Below are positions 1 to 8,275 of a DNA stretch of 64,000 nucleotides, in pieces. The position numbers and the translations under genes are program-made. This DNA is from Parapedobacter soli (GTDB lineage: Bacteria > Bacteroidota > Bacteroidia > Sphingobacteriales > Sphingobacteriaceae). The notes beneath the pieces are model-generated. The model searched no databases. It was not told the DNA's origin and saw only the letters and a program-made list of their open reading frames with translations. Location: the NCBI RefSeq assembly GCF_025460835.1, contig NZ_JAMXAY010000001.1, positions 228,490-292,489 on the forward strand, given 5' to 3'. Every line of letters begins with the position of its first letter. Positions within the stretch are counted from its first letter, which is position 1.

Positions 1-43
1 TGTCTAATGTCTAAAAAATGATCAAAAATTATTTCAAAACCGG

Positions 44-916
44 TTAGTTAACTGACTCCCCCACCAATACCTCCAACTCCGCTATCCGTTTATTGCATAG
101 CTCCCCTGCGATCCGTAACAGTGTGGATGTACGGTGGTATAGTGTCCATGCTTCATTTTCATTGACCTCAAAGCCGGCCGCATACCGACTATCCATATAG
201 CTGCTTTTGAGCAAGTTGAAAAGTGTCTTATCCTCTGGGGTATCCCGTGGGAATATCGAAGTAATTTCAGGAGCTATTGTACCACATAACTTAAGCATCC
301 AAGCCAGGTTGTGGGTGCTGGGACGTATATAGAGCATTACTTTGAGCATTGCCTTGCACGCCTGCTCTACGGTTTGATGCAGCATGAATACAGCCATGCT
401 GAATTTATCCTCCATCAGGCAATAGCAAGCGCAGTCCATGAATTGGCAACTATTGTTGAACCAACGCCGCCACCCCTCCCGCGTCTGCTTAAGCAAGGTT
501 TCGTGACATACGAACATCCTGCGTTGGGGTAGGGTATTGGCACGGCTATGGAGCAATGCACCGCATTGAAATACCGTGCCTACGAACGCATCGCCATTGG
601 CTAGTTGCTGCATCGCCTCGGTGTAAGTCATCGCTACTGCCACGTACTGGTGTTCACCCATTTCCACACTATTGGCAATGTGATGAATATCCTGGAGGGG
701 ATACTGCTCATGCTCGTTGTATACCAATAGGATTGCCGCATGAAACCACTGCTTGTTGAGTTTATCGGGAGCAAAACAATTCGCATAGCGGACCTCATAG
801 CGTTGAAGTGCGAAGCAAAAAACAAACGCTATCGGCAAGCGTGTTGTAAGTTGTTTGGCCAACCGGCGTAACGCGGCCTGCTGTGCTGCGGAGAGGTCAT
901 CGAGATTGATATCCAT
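44..916 (-). CDS. HEPN-domain protein with possible degenerate nucleotidyltransferase-like N-terminus
   Basis: Predicted 290-residue cytoplasmic protein, no signal peptide. The C-terminal half (about residues 150-285) is an all-alpha HEPN domain: the helix with HQTVEQACKAML followed by RPSTHNLAWMLKLC is typical of the family. The N-terminal 130 residues look alpha/beta and are placed like the nucleotidyltransferase half of single-chain MNT-HEPN proteins, but the GSxxxG...SDxD signature is missing, so this half would be catalytically dead or something else. The Arg and His of RPSTH are three residues apart, not the four to six of HEPN ribonucleases, so toxin activity is doubtful. It diverges from the S24-type regulator at 1049. 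The ATG at 916 is the only sensible start. HEPN assignment is fairly secure; function is unknown. Confidence 0.7.
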   Translation of the reverse strand: MDINLDDLSAAQQAALRRLAKQLTTRLPIAFVFCFALQRYEVRYANCFAPDKLNKQWFHAAILLVYNEHEQYPLQDIHHIANSVEMGEHQYVAVAMTYTEAMQQLANGDAFVGTVFQCGALLHSRANTLPQRRMFVCHETLLKQTREGWRRWFNNSCQFMDCACYCLMEDKFSMAVFMLHQTVEQACKAMLKVMLYIRPSTHNLAWMLKLCGTIAPEITSIFPRDTPEDKTLFNLLKSSYMDSRYAAGFEVNENEAWTLYHRTSTLLRIAGELCNKRIAELEVLVGESVN

Positions 917-949
917 AACGGTCTATTTAATTATAATATACGTTTTTAA

Positions 950-980
950 TTTGCATACCCTGCCAAGTTCATTAAGTTTG
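950..980 (+). promoter_or_regulatory. Bacteroidota-type promoter of the S24 regulator gene
   Basis: TTTG at 950-953 and TAAGTTTG at 973-980 are separated by exactly 19 bases. This is a full match to the primary-sigma consensus of Bacteroidota (TTTG-N19-TAnnTTTG). Transcription would start near 986, leaving a leader of about 60 bases before the ATG at 1049. Confidence 0.75.
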
Positions 981-1002
981 CATCTAGGCATTCCCATACA
1001 AC

Positions 1003-1017
1003 AAAGATAATATCTTT
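1003..1017. promoter_or_regulatory. candidate operator palindrome
   Basis: AAAGATA-A-TATCTTT is a perfect 7-1-7 inverted repeat, about 17 bases downstream of the predicted transcription start of the S24-type regulator. It could be the operator for autorepression. No second copy was noticed in the window. Confidence 0.45.
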
Positions 1018-1048
1018 AGATAGTTTTTCAATATCAAAGTGGCTCGGC

Positions 1049-1762
1049 ATGAAAAATATTACAGAATCCATTGATTTACAATCTGAAAAAATCGGCCCCC
1101 GTCTCAAGGAAATTAGAAATTCATTGGAAATGACGGTAGAAGAATTCTACAGTCCACTGATGAAAGCCTTCAATAACGGCTCTTCAATTGAAAATAACAA
1201 GCGTAATCTGGGTAAACGGCTTGCAAAAGATATTATCGAATACTACAACATCAACCCCGATTATCTGCACACCGGCAAGGGGGAGAAGATACTGACGGTA
1301 CGGCCGTATCACAAAAGGACTTTCCGGCCCCAACCAGACACAAGTGAGGAGAGCGTACCCTTTTTTGACGTCAAACTTACCCAATTGCAGGCGGCTGTCC
1401 CCAATATTTTCAGTGAGAGCACACCCGATTATTACGTAGACTACCGCCCCTTCAACGACTGCTCGGCTTACCTACCCATATACGGAGACAGCATGTATCC
1501 GCAGTTCGCCAATGGCGAAATCATTGCTGTTAAAGAAGTGACCAACTACGATGTCATTTTATGGGGCGAGGCGTACCTCGTGGTGACCGACGAACGGGCT
1601 AACAGCATAATAACCGTGAAACTCCTTCACCAGCACGACGATACCGGCAAAATCATCCTCCGGTCCAGCAATCCGGCATACGCCGGGGATACGGTTATCG
1701 ACAAATCATCCATCATCCAATTGTATATTATCAAGGGCAAGATTACCCGGAACCAATTGTAA
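1049..1762 (+). CDS. S24-family (LexA/CI-like) transcriptional regulator with self-cleavage dyad
   Basis: Predicted 237-residue repressor. Residues about 15-80 form a helix-turn-helix region of the phage-repressor type (GPRLKEIRNSLEMTVEEF...). The C-terminal part from about residue 103 is the S24 peptidase fold: IYGDSMYP carries the nucleophile Ser148 and ITVKLL carries the general base Lys191. Known members (LexA, lambda CI, UmuD) cleave themselves when RecA filaments form, which relieves repression. Both catalytic residues are present here; an Ala-Gly cleavage site is not obvious. Some Bacteroidota S24 proteins act as regulators without proven cleavage. It has its own promoter (950-980) and a leader palindrome, and diverges from the HEPN gene, which may be a target. 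Confidence 0.8.
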   Translation: MKNITESIDLQSEKIGPRLKEIRNSLEMTVEEFYSPLMKAFNNGSSIENNKRNLGKRLAKDIIEYYNINPDYLHTGKGEKILTVRPYHKRTFRPQPDTSEESVPFFDVKLTQLQAAVPNIFSESTPDYYVDYRPFNDCSAYLPIYGDSMYPQFANGEIIAVKEVTNYDVILWGEAYLVVTDERANSIITVKLLHQHDDTGKIILRSSNPAYAGDTVIDKSSIIQLYIIKGKITRNQL

Positions 1763-1796
1763 TGTAATAGGGTGGTGGCATGGTTTCTTCCTGATA

Positions 1797-1886
1797 ATGA
1801 AAGTAAACCTCAAAAAAATAAAAAAGATTAGGGCAGCCCGCGATTTTGGCATCGTTTTCGCTATTACCAGAGTAGGTTTAGGTTGA
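1797..1886 (+). CDS. possible 29-residue small protein (cationic plus hydrophobic)
   Basis: ATG at 1797 opens a 29-codon frame ending in TGA at 1884-1886. The product starts MKVNLKKIKKIRAARDFG and ends in a hydrophobic stretch, IVFAITRVGLG. A rho-independent terminator begins 25 bases later (1911), so the frame sits just where the 3' end of a short transcript is expected. Many lysines in the first half and a hydrophobic second half suggest a membrane-interacting peptide. No promoter of its own is visible; it could be cotranscribed with the S24 regulator ending 34 bases upstream. It may equally be chance. Confidence 0.25.
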   Translation: MKVNLKKIKKIRAARDFGIVFAITRVGLG

Positions 1887-1910
1887 TAGCCCCTAACCCC
1901 ATTGGGGCGG

Positions 1911-1941
1911 CCGTCCCGACTAACGTCGGGACGGTTTTTTT
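1911..1941 (+). terminator. rho-independent terminator after the S24 regulator
   Basis: CCGTCCCGAC and GTCGGGACGG form a near-perfect GC-rich stem with a TAAC loop, followed by seven T residues (1935-1941). It ends plus-strand transcription between the S24 regulator and the tricorn-like gene. Confidence 0.85.
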
Positions 1942-2036
1942 ATTTTCCGACTACTCCCATTGCCCCTTATTTGAAAATGAATTCCTTAACTTAGTTGCCG
2001 CACACTTATATTAATTCAAAACGTTAATTGCATCCC

Positions 2037-5000
2037 ATGAAGAAAATCAGTTTACTTATCGCTACACTGTGCAGTATATTGGTCACTATGGCGCAGGAAG
2101 AAGCGCGGTTGCTCAGATTCCCGGCCGTACATGGCAATCAGGTAGCATTTACTTATGCAGGTGACCTTTACATTACGTCTGCCAACGGGGGAATGGCCCG
2201 ACGCATAACCAGCCACCCCGGCTACGAGCTATTCGCCCGGTTCAGCCACGACGGCAAGCACATCGCCTTTACCGGGCATTACGACGGCAATACCGAAGTT
2301 TTCGTCATACCAGCAACAGGCGGCGAGCCAAAACGCATCACCTATACCGCCACCCTGGGCCGCGATGATGTGGCCGACCGCATGGGGCCGAATAATATTG
2401 TGATGGGTTGGACCGCCGACGACCAGCACGTGATTTACCGAGGCCGCGGCACCTCGTTCAATGCCTTCAAAGGTAAGCTTTACCTCGCCCCGCTCAGCGG
2501 TGACCTCAGCCGGGAACTGCCGTTTTCTGTGGCTTCATGGGCATCTTACAATGCCGACGGCTCCAAACTGGCGATGAACCGCGTATTCCGTGAGTTCCGT
2601 ACGTGGAAATACTACCGCGGGGGAATGGCCGACGATATCTGGCTCGTCGACCCTGTGACAGGAACATCCGAGAATATCACCAACAATCCGGCGCAGGATG
2701 TATTCCCGATGTACTATAAAGATAAAATATATTTTGTGAGTGACCGCGATCGGATTGCCAACCTGTTCGTATACGATACACAAACCAAACTAACCGAGAA
2801 GGTGACGAGCTTCACTGAGTACGATGTGAAGTTCCCGACTTTGGGTGGCGATGCGATCGTCTTCGAAAACGGCGGTTACATTTACCACCACAATCTGCTG
2901 ACTGGCCAAACCAAACAGCTCCATATCACCATTGCCGAGGATTTCGCCTCAGGCCGATCTAAACAGGTGGATGCGTCCAAATTTGTATACAGTGCCGACC
3001 TCTCCCCCGATGGCAAGCGGGCAGTGTTCGGCGCCAGGGGTGATGTATTTACCGTACCAGCCAAAACAGGGGTGACCCGCAACCTGACCCAAAGCAGCGG
3101 GGCACACGACCGAAACGTGGGGTGGAGCCCCGATGGCAAATGGATAAGCTTCATCTCAGACCGCACGGGAGAAGACGAACTGTACATCCAGCAGCAGGAT
3201 GGGGCCTCTGCGGCAAAACAGCTTACCAAGGACGGGGGCGCGTATAAATTCAACCCCGTATGGAGTCCTGACAGCAGATACCTGCTTTATGGCGACCGTG
3301 GCCAAAACCTATATGCTGTGGATATCCAAACAGGCAGCAGCACATTGGTTGTACACGCAGATGAAGGCACCGTAGGTTCCTACACCTTTGCTCCCGATAG
3401 CAAATGGATCGCTTACACGTTACCAGGCAAAGCACGCGAATTTACCGTAATCAACCTCTTTAACCTAGATAGTAAAAAGACGGTGGCTGTAACCGACGCA
3501 TGGTATAATAGCGGCCAGCCGGAATTCAGTCCCGATGGCAAGTTGCTTTATTTCGTGTCGCAACGCGATTTCAACCCGACCTACGGAAGCACGGAATGGA
3601 ACCATGTATACAATGACATGAGCCGGCCATATTTCGTACGCTTGAGTGCCAATAGCAAGTCGCCATTTGTGGAAAAAAGCGACGAGGTAACGATAAAAGA
3701 AGATAGCGATGGCAACGACAAGGGAAAAGACGACAAGAAAGACCAAGACTCGTCAACGGACGAGGTCGCGGTAACGGTGGACGAGGAAGGGCTGGCCGAC
3801 CGCATCGAGAGCCTCCCGGTTATGCCCGGGTCATATTTCGGCCTTGTAGCCACAGACGAGGGCCTCTACTATTCGAGCCGTGGGCGTGGCCGCGGCGGAC
3901 TCAAGTATTTCAATCTTAAAGACAAAAAAGAAACCGATATCGGGGATTTTGGAAACTACAGCATCACCCTCGACCGTAAAAAGATCCTTATCCGTACCGG
4001 CGATGGCTTTTTTATCGAGGACCTCGGCAAATCGAAATTGACTCCCTCAAACAAAGTGGATTTAGGCGGGCTGAAAATAACGGTCGACTTGAAAGCCGAA
4101 TGGAAGCAAATCTACGACGAAAGCTGGAGGCAAATGCGCGATTACTTCTATGCCCCCAACATGCACGGAGTAAACTGGGCAGCCATGCATGATAAATACG
4201 CACCGCTACTGCCCTATGTAAACCACCGTGACGACCTCACCTACATCATTGGCGAGCTGATTGCCGAACTGAATATTGGACATGCTTACGTGAACAGCGG
4301 GGACCGACCCGACGTGGACCGGATTCCAATGGGATTACTGGGTGCGGTATTGAGCCGTGATGAAAGCGGACATTACCGCATTGACAGCATACTCTCCGGC
4401 CAGAGCTGGAATAAGGACCTAGTGTCGCCGCTCCGTGCACCCGGCGTAGGGGCCAAACCAGGCGAATATATCATTGCCATCAATGGCACTTCGATGAGAG
4501 ACGTAGACAATATCTACGAGACACTCATCGGCAAAGCGGGGCAATTGGTAGAGGTTGAAATAAGCGGTGATGCCTCGGGCCACGGTGCCCGCAAGGTATT
4601 GGTAAAACCTATAAGCGATGAATCGGCCCTATACTATCACGAATGGGTGCAGCAAAACATAGCCAAGGTGACGGCGGCCAGTGGTGGCCGTATCGGGTAT
4701 GTGCACATCCCTGATATGGGTCCGGATGGCCTCAACCAATTCGCCCGGTATTTCTATCCGCAGCTGGACAAAGAAGCGCTTATCATCGATGACAGGGGTA
4801 ACGGCGGTGGCAACGTATCGCCCATGATCATTGAACGGTTGCTCCGCAAGCCAGGCTTAGGCACGATGCGACGAAATAGCAAAACGGCATCCATCAAACC
4901 CGATGCACACGTGGGTCCAAAAGTGTGCCTCATCGACCAGTACTCCGCATCCGATGGTGACCTGTTCCCCTGGCAGTTCAAGTATTATGGTATCGGCCCG

Positions 5001-5297
5001 CTTATCGGCCAACGTACCTGGGGTGGGGTAGTGGGTATCAGCGGATCGTTGCCGTTTATCGATGGCGGCGACATGCGTAAACCCGAGTTTGCACATTTCG
5101 CAGCGGACGGTTCATCCTTCATAATCGAGGGAGAGGGTGTTCACCCAGACATCGAAGTGGTAAACGACCCTTACGACGAGTACCAGGGCAACGACAGCCA
5201 GTTGGCTAAGGGTATCAGTGTATTACTGGATAAACTAGCTGAAGGCGGTACAACAGGAGTCCCCACGATACCTGACTTTCCGGATAAATCAAAATAA
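2037..5297 (+). CDS. secreted tricorn-type S41 serine protease
   Basis: Predicted 1,086-residue periplasmic peptidase. The ATG at 2037 is preferred over an in-frame TTG at 2028 because it opens directly into a signal peptide (MKKISLLIATLCSILVTMAQ). Domains in order: two beta-propellers made of PD40/WD40-like repeats (about residues 25-690, with an acidic Asp/Lys-rich linker near 560), the tricorn C1 domain, a PDZ domain (about 770-870), and the S41 core (about 880-1,050). Catalytic positions known from archaeal tricorn are visible: His749 in IGHAYVN, the nucleophile Ser972 followed by Asp973 in SASDGD, and Glu1031 in IIEGEG. The enzyme probably degrades oligopeptides to di- and tripeptides in the envelope. 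It is monocistronic, with terminators on both sides. Bacterial tricorn homologues are common in this phylum. Confidence 0.93.
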   Translation: MKKISLLIATLCSILVTMAQEEARLLRFPAVHGNQVAFTYAGDLYITSANGGMARRITSHPGYELFARFSHDGKHIAFTGHYDGNTEVFVIPATGGEPKRITYTATLGRDDVADRMGPNNIVMGWTADDQHVIYRGRGTSFNAFKGKLYLAPLSGDLSRELPFSVASWASYNADGSKLAMNRVFREFRTWKYYRGGMADDIWLVDPVTGTSENITNNPAQDVFPMYYKDKIYFVSDRDRIANLFVYDTQTKLTEKVTSFTEYDVKFPTLGGDAIVFENGGYIYHHNLLTGQTKQLHITIAEDFASGRSKQVDASKFVYSADLSPDGKRAVFGARGDVFTVPAKTGVTRNLTQSSGAHDRNVGWSPDGKWISFISDRTGEDELYIQQQDGASAAKQLTKDGGAYKFNPVWSPDSRYLLYGDRGQNLYAVDIQTGSSTLVVHADEGTVGSYTFAPDSKWIAYTLPGKAREFTVINLFNLDSKKTVAVTDAWYNSGQPEFSPDGKLLYFVSQRDFNPTYGSTEWNHVYNDMSRPYFVRLSANSKSPFVEKSDEVTIKEDSDGNDKGKDDKKDQDSSTDEVAVTVDEEGLADRIESLPVMPGSYFGLVATDEGLYYSSRGRGRGGLKYFNLKDKKETDIGDFGNYSITLDRKKILIRTGDGFFIEDLGKSKLTPSNKVDLGGLKITVDLKAEWKQIYDESWRQMRDYFYAPNMHGVNWAAMHDKYAPLLPYVNHRDDLTYIIGELIAELNIGHAYVNSGDRPDVDRIPMGLLGAVLSRDESGHYRIDSILSGQSWNKDLVSPLRAPGVGAKPGEYIIAINGTSMRDVDNIYETLIGKAGQLVEVEISGDASGHGARKVLVKPISDESALYYHEWVQQNIAKVTAASGGRIGYVHIPDMGPDGLNQFARYFYPQLDKEALIIDDRGNGGGNVSPMIIERLLRKPGLGTMRRNSKTASIKPDAHVGPKVCLIDQYSASDGDLFPWQFKYYGIGPLIGQRTWGGVVGISGSLPFIDGGDMRKPEFAHFAADGSSFIIEGEGVHPDIEVVNDPYDEYQGNDSQLAKGISVLLDKLAEGGTTGVPTIPDFPDKSK

Positions 5298-5310
5298 AAC
5301 AGAAAGGTTT

Positions 5311-5354
5311 CCCGATGGCTTTGCTCCCTTATCGCAAAGCCATCGGGATTTTTT
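5311..5354 (+). terminator. rho-independent terminator after the tricorn-like gene
   Basis: A perfect 14-bp stem (CCCGATGGCTTTGC with its complement) encloses a 9-base loop and is followed by ATTTTTT. It lies between the convergent tricorn-like gene and nuoN. The T-run is on the plus strand only. Confidence 0.9.
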
Positions 5355-5360
5355 ATGACT

Positions 5361-6740
5361 TTATATCAAACCCGTGAGCCAGGCAGGATAAACACCGAGC
5401 AATAAGGTGATGAGCGCCGCCAAGAAAAACACCACACGATAAGGCCCACTAACCACTATTGCATCACGGTCCAACGGTTTGAAATACATGGCCACAATAA
5501 CCCGGAAATAATAGAAGATACCCATGGCGGCATTGATAACGGCAAGCACTACCAGTAGCACCTGATAATCTGCCAATACGCCTGAGAACATCATAAACTT
5601 ACCTACGAATCCTGCCGTAAGCGGTATCCCTGCCAACGATAACATGGCGATAGCGATGGCAAGCGACAAGTATGGGTTCTTTTTTGCCAAACCGTTGAAC
5701 GCCTCAAAATGTTCGCTCCCCGTTGCCCTTTTAACAAGAATCAGTGACCCGAAACCGATAATGGTAGACAGTGAATATGCGGTGACATAAAACAACACCG
5801 AATTGGCTGAGGTAGCCCCGATGGCCACAATGGCGAATAATAAATAACCGGCGTGCGAAATACTGGAGTAAGCCAGCATCCGCTTCACACTCTGCTGCAC
5901 AATTGCTGTCAAGTTACCTACAAATAAAGTGATAATGGTCATCACCAGAAGCACCGGTACCCAGAAGTCCTGCAAGGGAATAAAACAAAAATAGAATAGC
6001 CGTAGGAACCCGGCGATAGCCGCTGTCTTAACAACAGTCGCCATGAATATTGTAATCAATATCGGCGAGCCGTCGTAGACATCGGGAGTCCAGAAATGGA
6101 ATGGCGCAGCACCCAATTTAAAGGCTAAACTAACAATCAACAGTAAGATACCGGCGTAAAATAATGGCGATATTCCTTGTGGATTTGATACAACATATTC
6201 CTTGATGGCAGCCAGATCAAACGAACCGCTGGCACCGTACAATAAAGCAATACCAAACAGCAGAAATCCCGTGGAATATGCGCCCATCAAAAAGTACTTT
6301 AATGCTGCTTCATTAGAAGCAAAGTCCTTCTTCCGGATACCTGCCAGAATATACAGTGCCACGGACATGATTTCTATTCCGATAAACAGCATCGCCAGGT
6401 TGTGGAACGACACGACCAGCACCGCACCGGTGAGCGAAAACAGGAGGAGTGCGTAGTACTCAGCGACATGCGGACTTGATTTATCGAAATAATCTTTGGA
6501 TAATAGTAATACCAATATAGTCAGGATCACACATACTACCGAGAATACTACTGCAAAGTGGTCAAACAGCACCATACCGCTATACAGTGGTTCGGCGGTT
6601 TTACCCCATTGTACGCCGTATAGTACCACGGTGGCAACAAGGCCAAGCAGCGATACCGGCAACAGTGCTCTCCGGGCTTTAAATAGTCCTAGGTATAGCA
6701 CTAATATAGCTAACAAAGACAACGTAATGATTGCACTCAT
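5361..6740 (-). CDS. nuoN: NADH-quinone oxidoreductase subunit N
   Basis: 459-residue polytopic inner-membrane protein, one of the three antiporter-like proton-pumping subunits of complex I. It has about 14 predicted transmembrane helices and the family signature around FKLGAAPFHFWTPDVYDGSP, where the discontinuous helix sits; Lys and Glu residues within membrane helices serve proton transfer in this family. The length is typical. It is the last gene of the nuo operon, 59 bases after nuoM. Its stop is only 7 bases from the plus-strand terminator of the convergent tricorn-like gene, and no clear terminator of its own is visible. Confidence 0.96.
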   Translation of the reverse strand: MSAIITLSLLAILVLYLGLFKARRALLPVSLLGLVATVVLYGVQWGKTAEPLYSGMVLFDHFAVVFSVVCVILTILVLLLSKDYFDKSSPHVAEYYALLLFSLTGAVLVVSFHNLAMLFIGIEIMSVALYILAGIRKKDFASNEAALKYFLMGAYSTGFLLFGIALLYGASGSFDLAAIKEYVVSNPQGISPLFYAGILLLIVSLAFKLGAAPFHFWTPDVYDGSPILITIFMATVVKTAAIAGFLRLFYFCFIPLQDFWVPVLLVMTIITLFVGNLTAIVQQSVKRMLAYSSISHAGYLLFAIVAIGATSANSVLFYVTAYSLSTIIGFGSLILVKRATGSEHFEAFNGLAKKNPYLSLAIAIAMLSLAGIPLTAGFVGKFMMFSGVLADYQVLLVVLAVINAAMGIFYYFRVIVAMYFKPLDRDAIVVSGPYRVVFFLAALITLLLGVYPAWLTGLI

Positions 6741-6799
6741 GTTTCGTTTATTATCTTAATCCCTCCGGTAAATCTTCCGTGGGGTATGATTCTTTCGTT

Positions 6800-8251
6800 C
6801 TATTTAACCAGACTCACTTTATTGATTAATTCGGTAACTGCCGCCTCGGAGATACCCAGCAACGGCTTCGGATACACTCCGATACCGATCACCAATACCA
6901 CTACCACTGCCAGTACAATCCATTCCGTCCCGCTGACGTCTGCAAAGCCACTGGTTTGGGCGTTCGGCTCGCCCAGCATCACTTTCTGATACATCCGCAA
7001 CAGATACACGGCGGCCAGGATGATAGTAAGCCCACCGAATACAGCATACCAAATCCCGTATTGGTAAATACCTATCAGCAATAAGAACTCGCCGACGAAC
7101 CCATTAGTAACCGGCAAACCGATTGCCCCCATCACAATGGTCAAAAACATAATCGCCAGTGCCGGTGCCGATTTGGCGATCCCTCCCATGGCTGCCAAAT
7201 CACGTGTGCCCAACCGGCGGATAAGAATATCGGCAACAAAGAAAAGGCCCAATACGCTGATCCCGTGGTTGACCATCTGGATGATGGCTCCCTGCAATCC
7301 CTGTACGTTCCATGCAAAAACCCCGGCCCCTATGAGCCCTACGTGTCCAATGGATGAATAGGCAATCAGTCGCTTCGCATCGTTCTGCTTGAACGCGATG
7401 ATGGATGCATAAACCACACCGATTATACACAGCACCAATGCCAACTGTCCATAGGCAGCTACCCCCAGCGGCGCAATCGGAATCAACCAACGGATAAGGC
7501 CGTAAACACCCATTTTGAGCATGATGGCAGCCAACAGCATGGTACCGGCTGTAGGTGCTTCGGTGTATGTATCCGGCTGCCAGGTATGGAAGGGGAAAAT
7601 CGGCATCTTGATTGCAAAGGCGATGAAGAATGCCCAGAAAATCCACCGCTGCGTACTGGCGTCGAGTGCCAGCTGGTAAAACGAGCTAAGCTCATAATCG
7701 CCCGATGGTACTTGCACATGCAGGTAGATAATTGCAACCAACATCAATAGGCTGCCGAAAAAAGTATAGATGAAAAACTTAATATTTACACGGATACGGT
7801 TCTCGCCACCCCACAGCGCGCAGATAAAGTAAATCGGAATCAATGCCACCTCCCAGCCCACGTAAAATGCAAATGCGTCCAATGCGGTAAACACCAGCAG
7901 CAGCCCGGCCTGCATGAACAGCACCAACGCGTATAATCCACCTTTGTATTCGTAGCTGAACGCCGAAAGGATAATCAACGGAATCAGTCCGTTGGTAAGC
8001 AGCACCAATGGCAAGCTGATACCGTCAATACCGATGTGGAAGTTAATACCCAAGGCAGGTATCCACGCAAACCGCTGTTCGAATTGCATACTGGCATCGG
8101 GCACGAAATTGACCAAAAAAGGGATTGTAGCCGCCACGGAAATCAGCGAAACCAGCAACGCGAGTTGCTTAGCCGCACGCGGCTGCCTTACAAAGGCAAG
8201 TGCTATGGCTCCCAGTACCGGAATTAGTAATAGTATAAATAAGTTGTCCAT
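6800..8251 (-). CDS. nuoM: NADH-quinone oxidoreductase subunit M
   Basis: 483-residue antiporter-like membrane subunit of complex I. The ATG at 8251 is used; the longer frame would start on a GTG two codons earlier. Family marks include the conserved FFGSLLMLVAIIYLHVQ helix, IKMPIFPFHTWQPDTYTEAPTAGTMLLA, and SSIGHVGLIGAGVFAWN. It pumps protons together with NuoL and NuoN when NADH-derived electrons reduce menaquinone. It lies 24 bases after nuoL. Confidence 0.96.
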   Translation of the reverse strand: MDNLFILLLIPVLGAIALAFVRQPRAAKQLALLVSLISVAATIPFLVNFVPDASMQFEQRFAWIPALGINFHIGIDGISLPLVLLTNGLIPLIILSAFSYEYKGGLYALVLFMQAGLLLVFTALDAFAFYVGWEVALIPIYFICALWGGENRIRVNIKFFIYTFFGSLLMLVAIIYLHVQVPSGDYELSSFYQLALDASTQRWIFWAFFIAFAIKMPIFPFHTWQPDTYTEAPTAGTMLLAAIMLKMGVYGLIRWLIPIAPLGVAAYGQLALVLCIIGVVYASIIAFKQNDAKRLIAYSSIGHVGLIGAGVFAWNVQGLQGAIIQMVNHGISVLGLFFVADILIRRLGTRDLAAMGGIAKSAPALAIMFLTIVMGAIGLPVTNGFVGEFLLLIGIYQYGIWYAVFGGLTIILAAVYLLRMYQKVMLGEPNAQTSGFADVSGTEWIVLAVVVVLVIGIGVYPKPLLGISEAAVTELINKVSLVK

Positions 8252-8275
8252 GTACACGATATAACTTCGTCTCGA

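Noticed and set aside
46-57. 12-base word AGTTAACTGACT, also at 57945-57956
   Set aside because: Two matching 12-mers in 64 kb are expected by chance, and the contexts (gene end versus promoter leader) differ, so it is not treated as a repeat or attachment site.
1961-1997. possible promoter of the tricorn-like gene (TAACTTAG at 1987-1994)
   Set aside because: The -7 match is imperfect and no TTTG lies at 19 bases upstream. The gene must have a promoter nearby, but I cannot place it.
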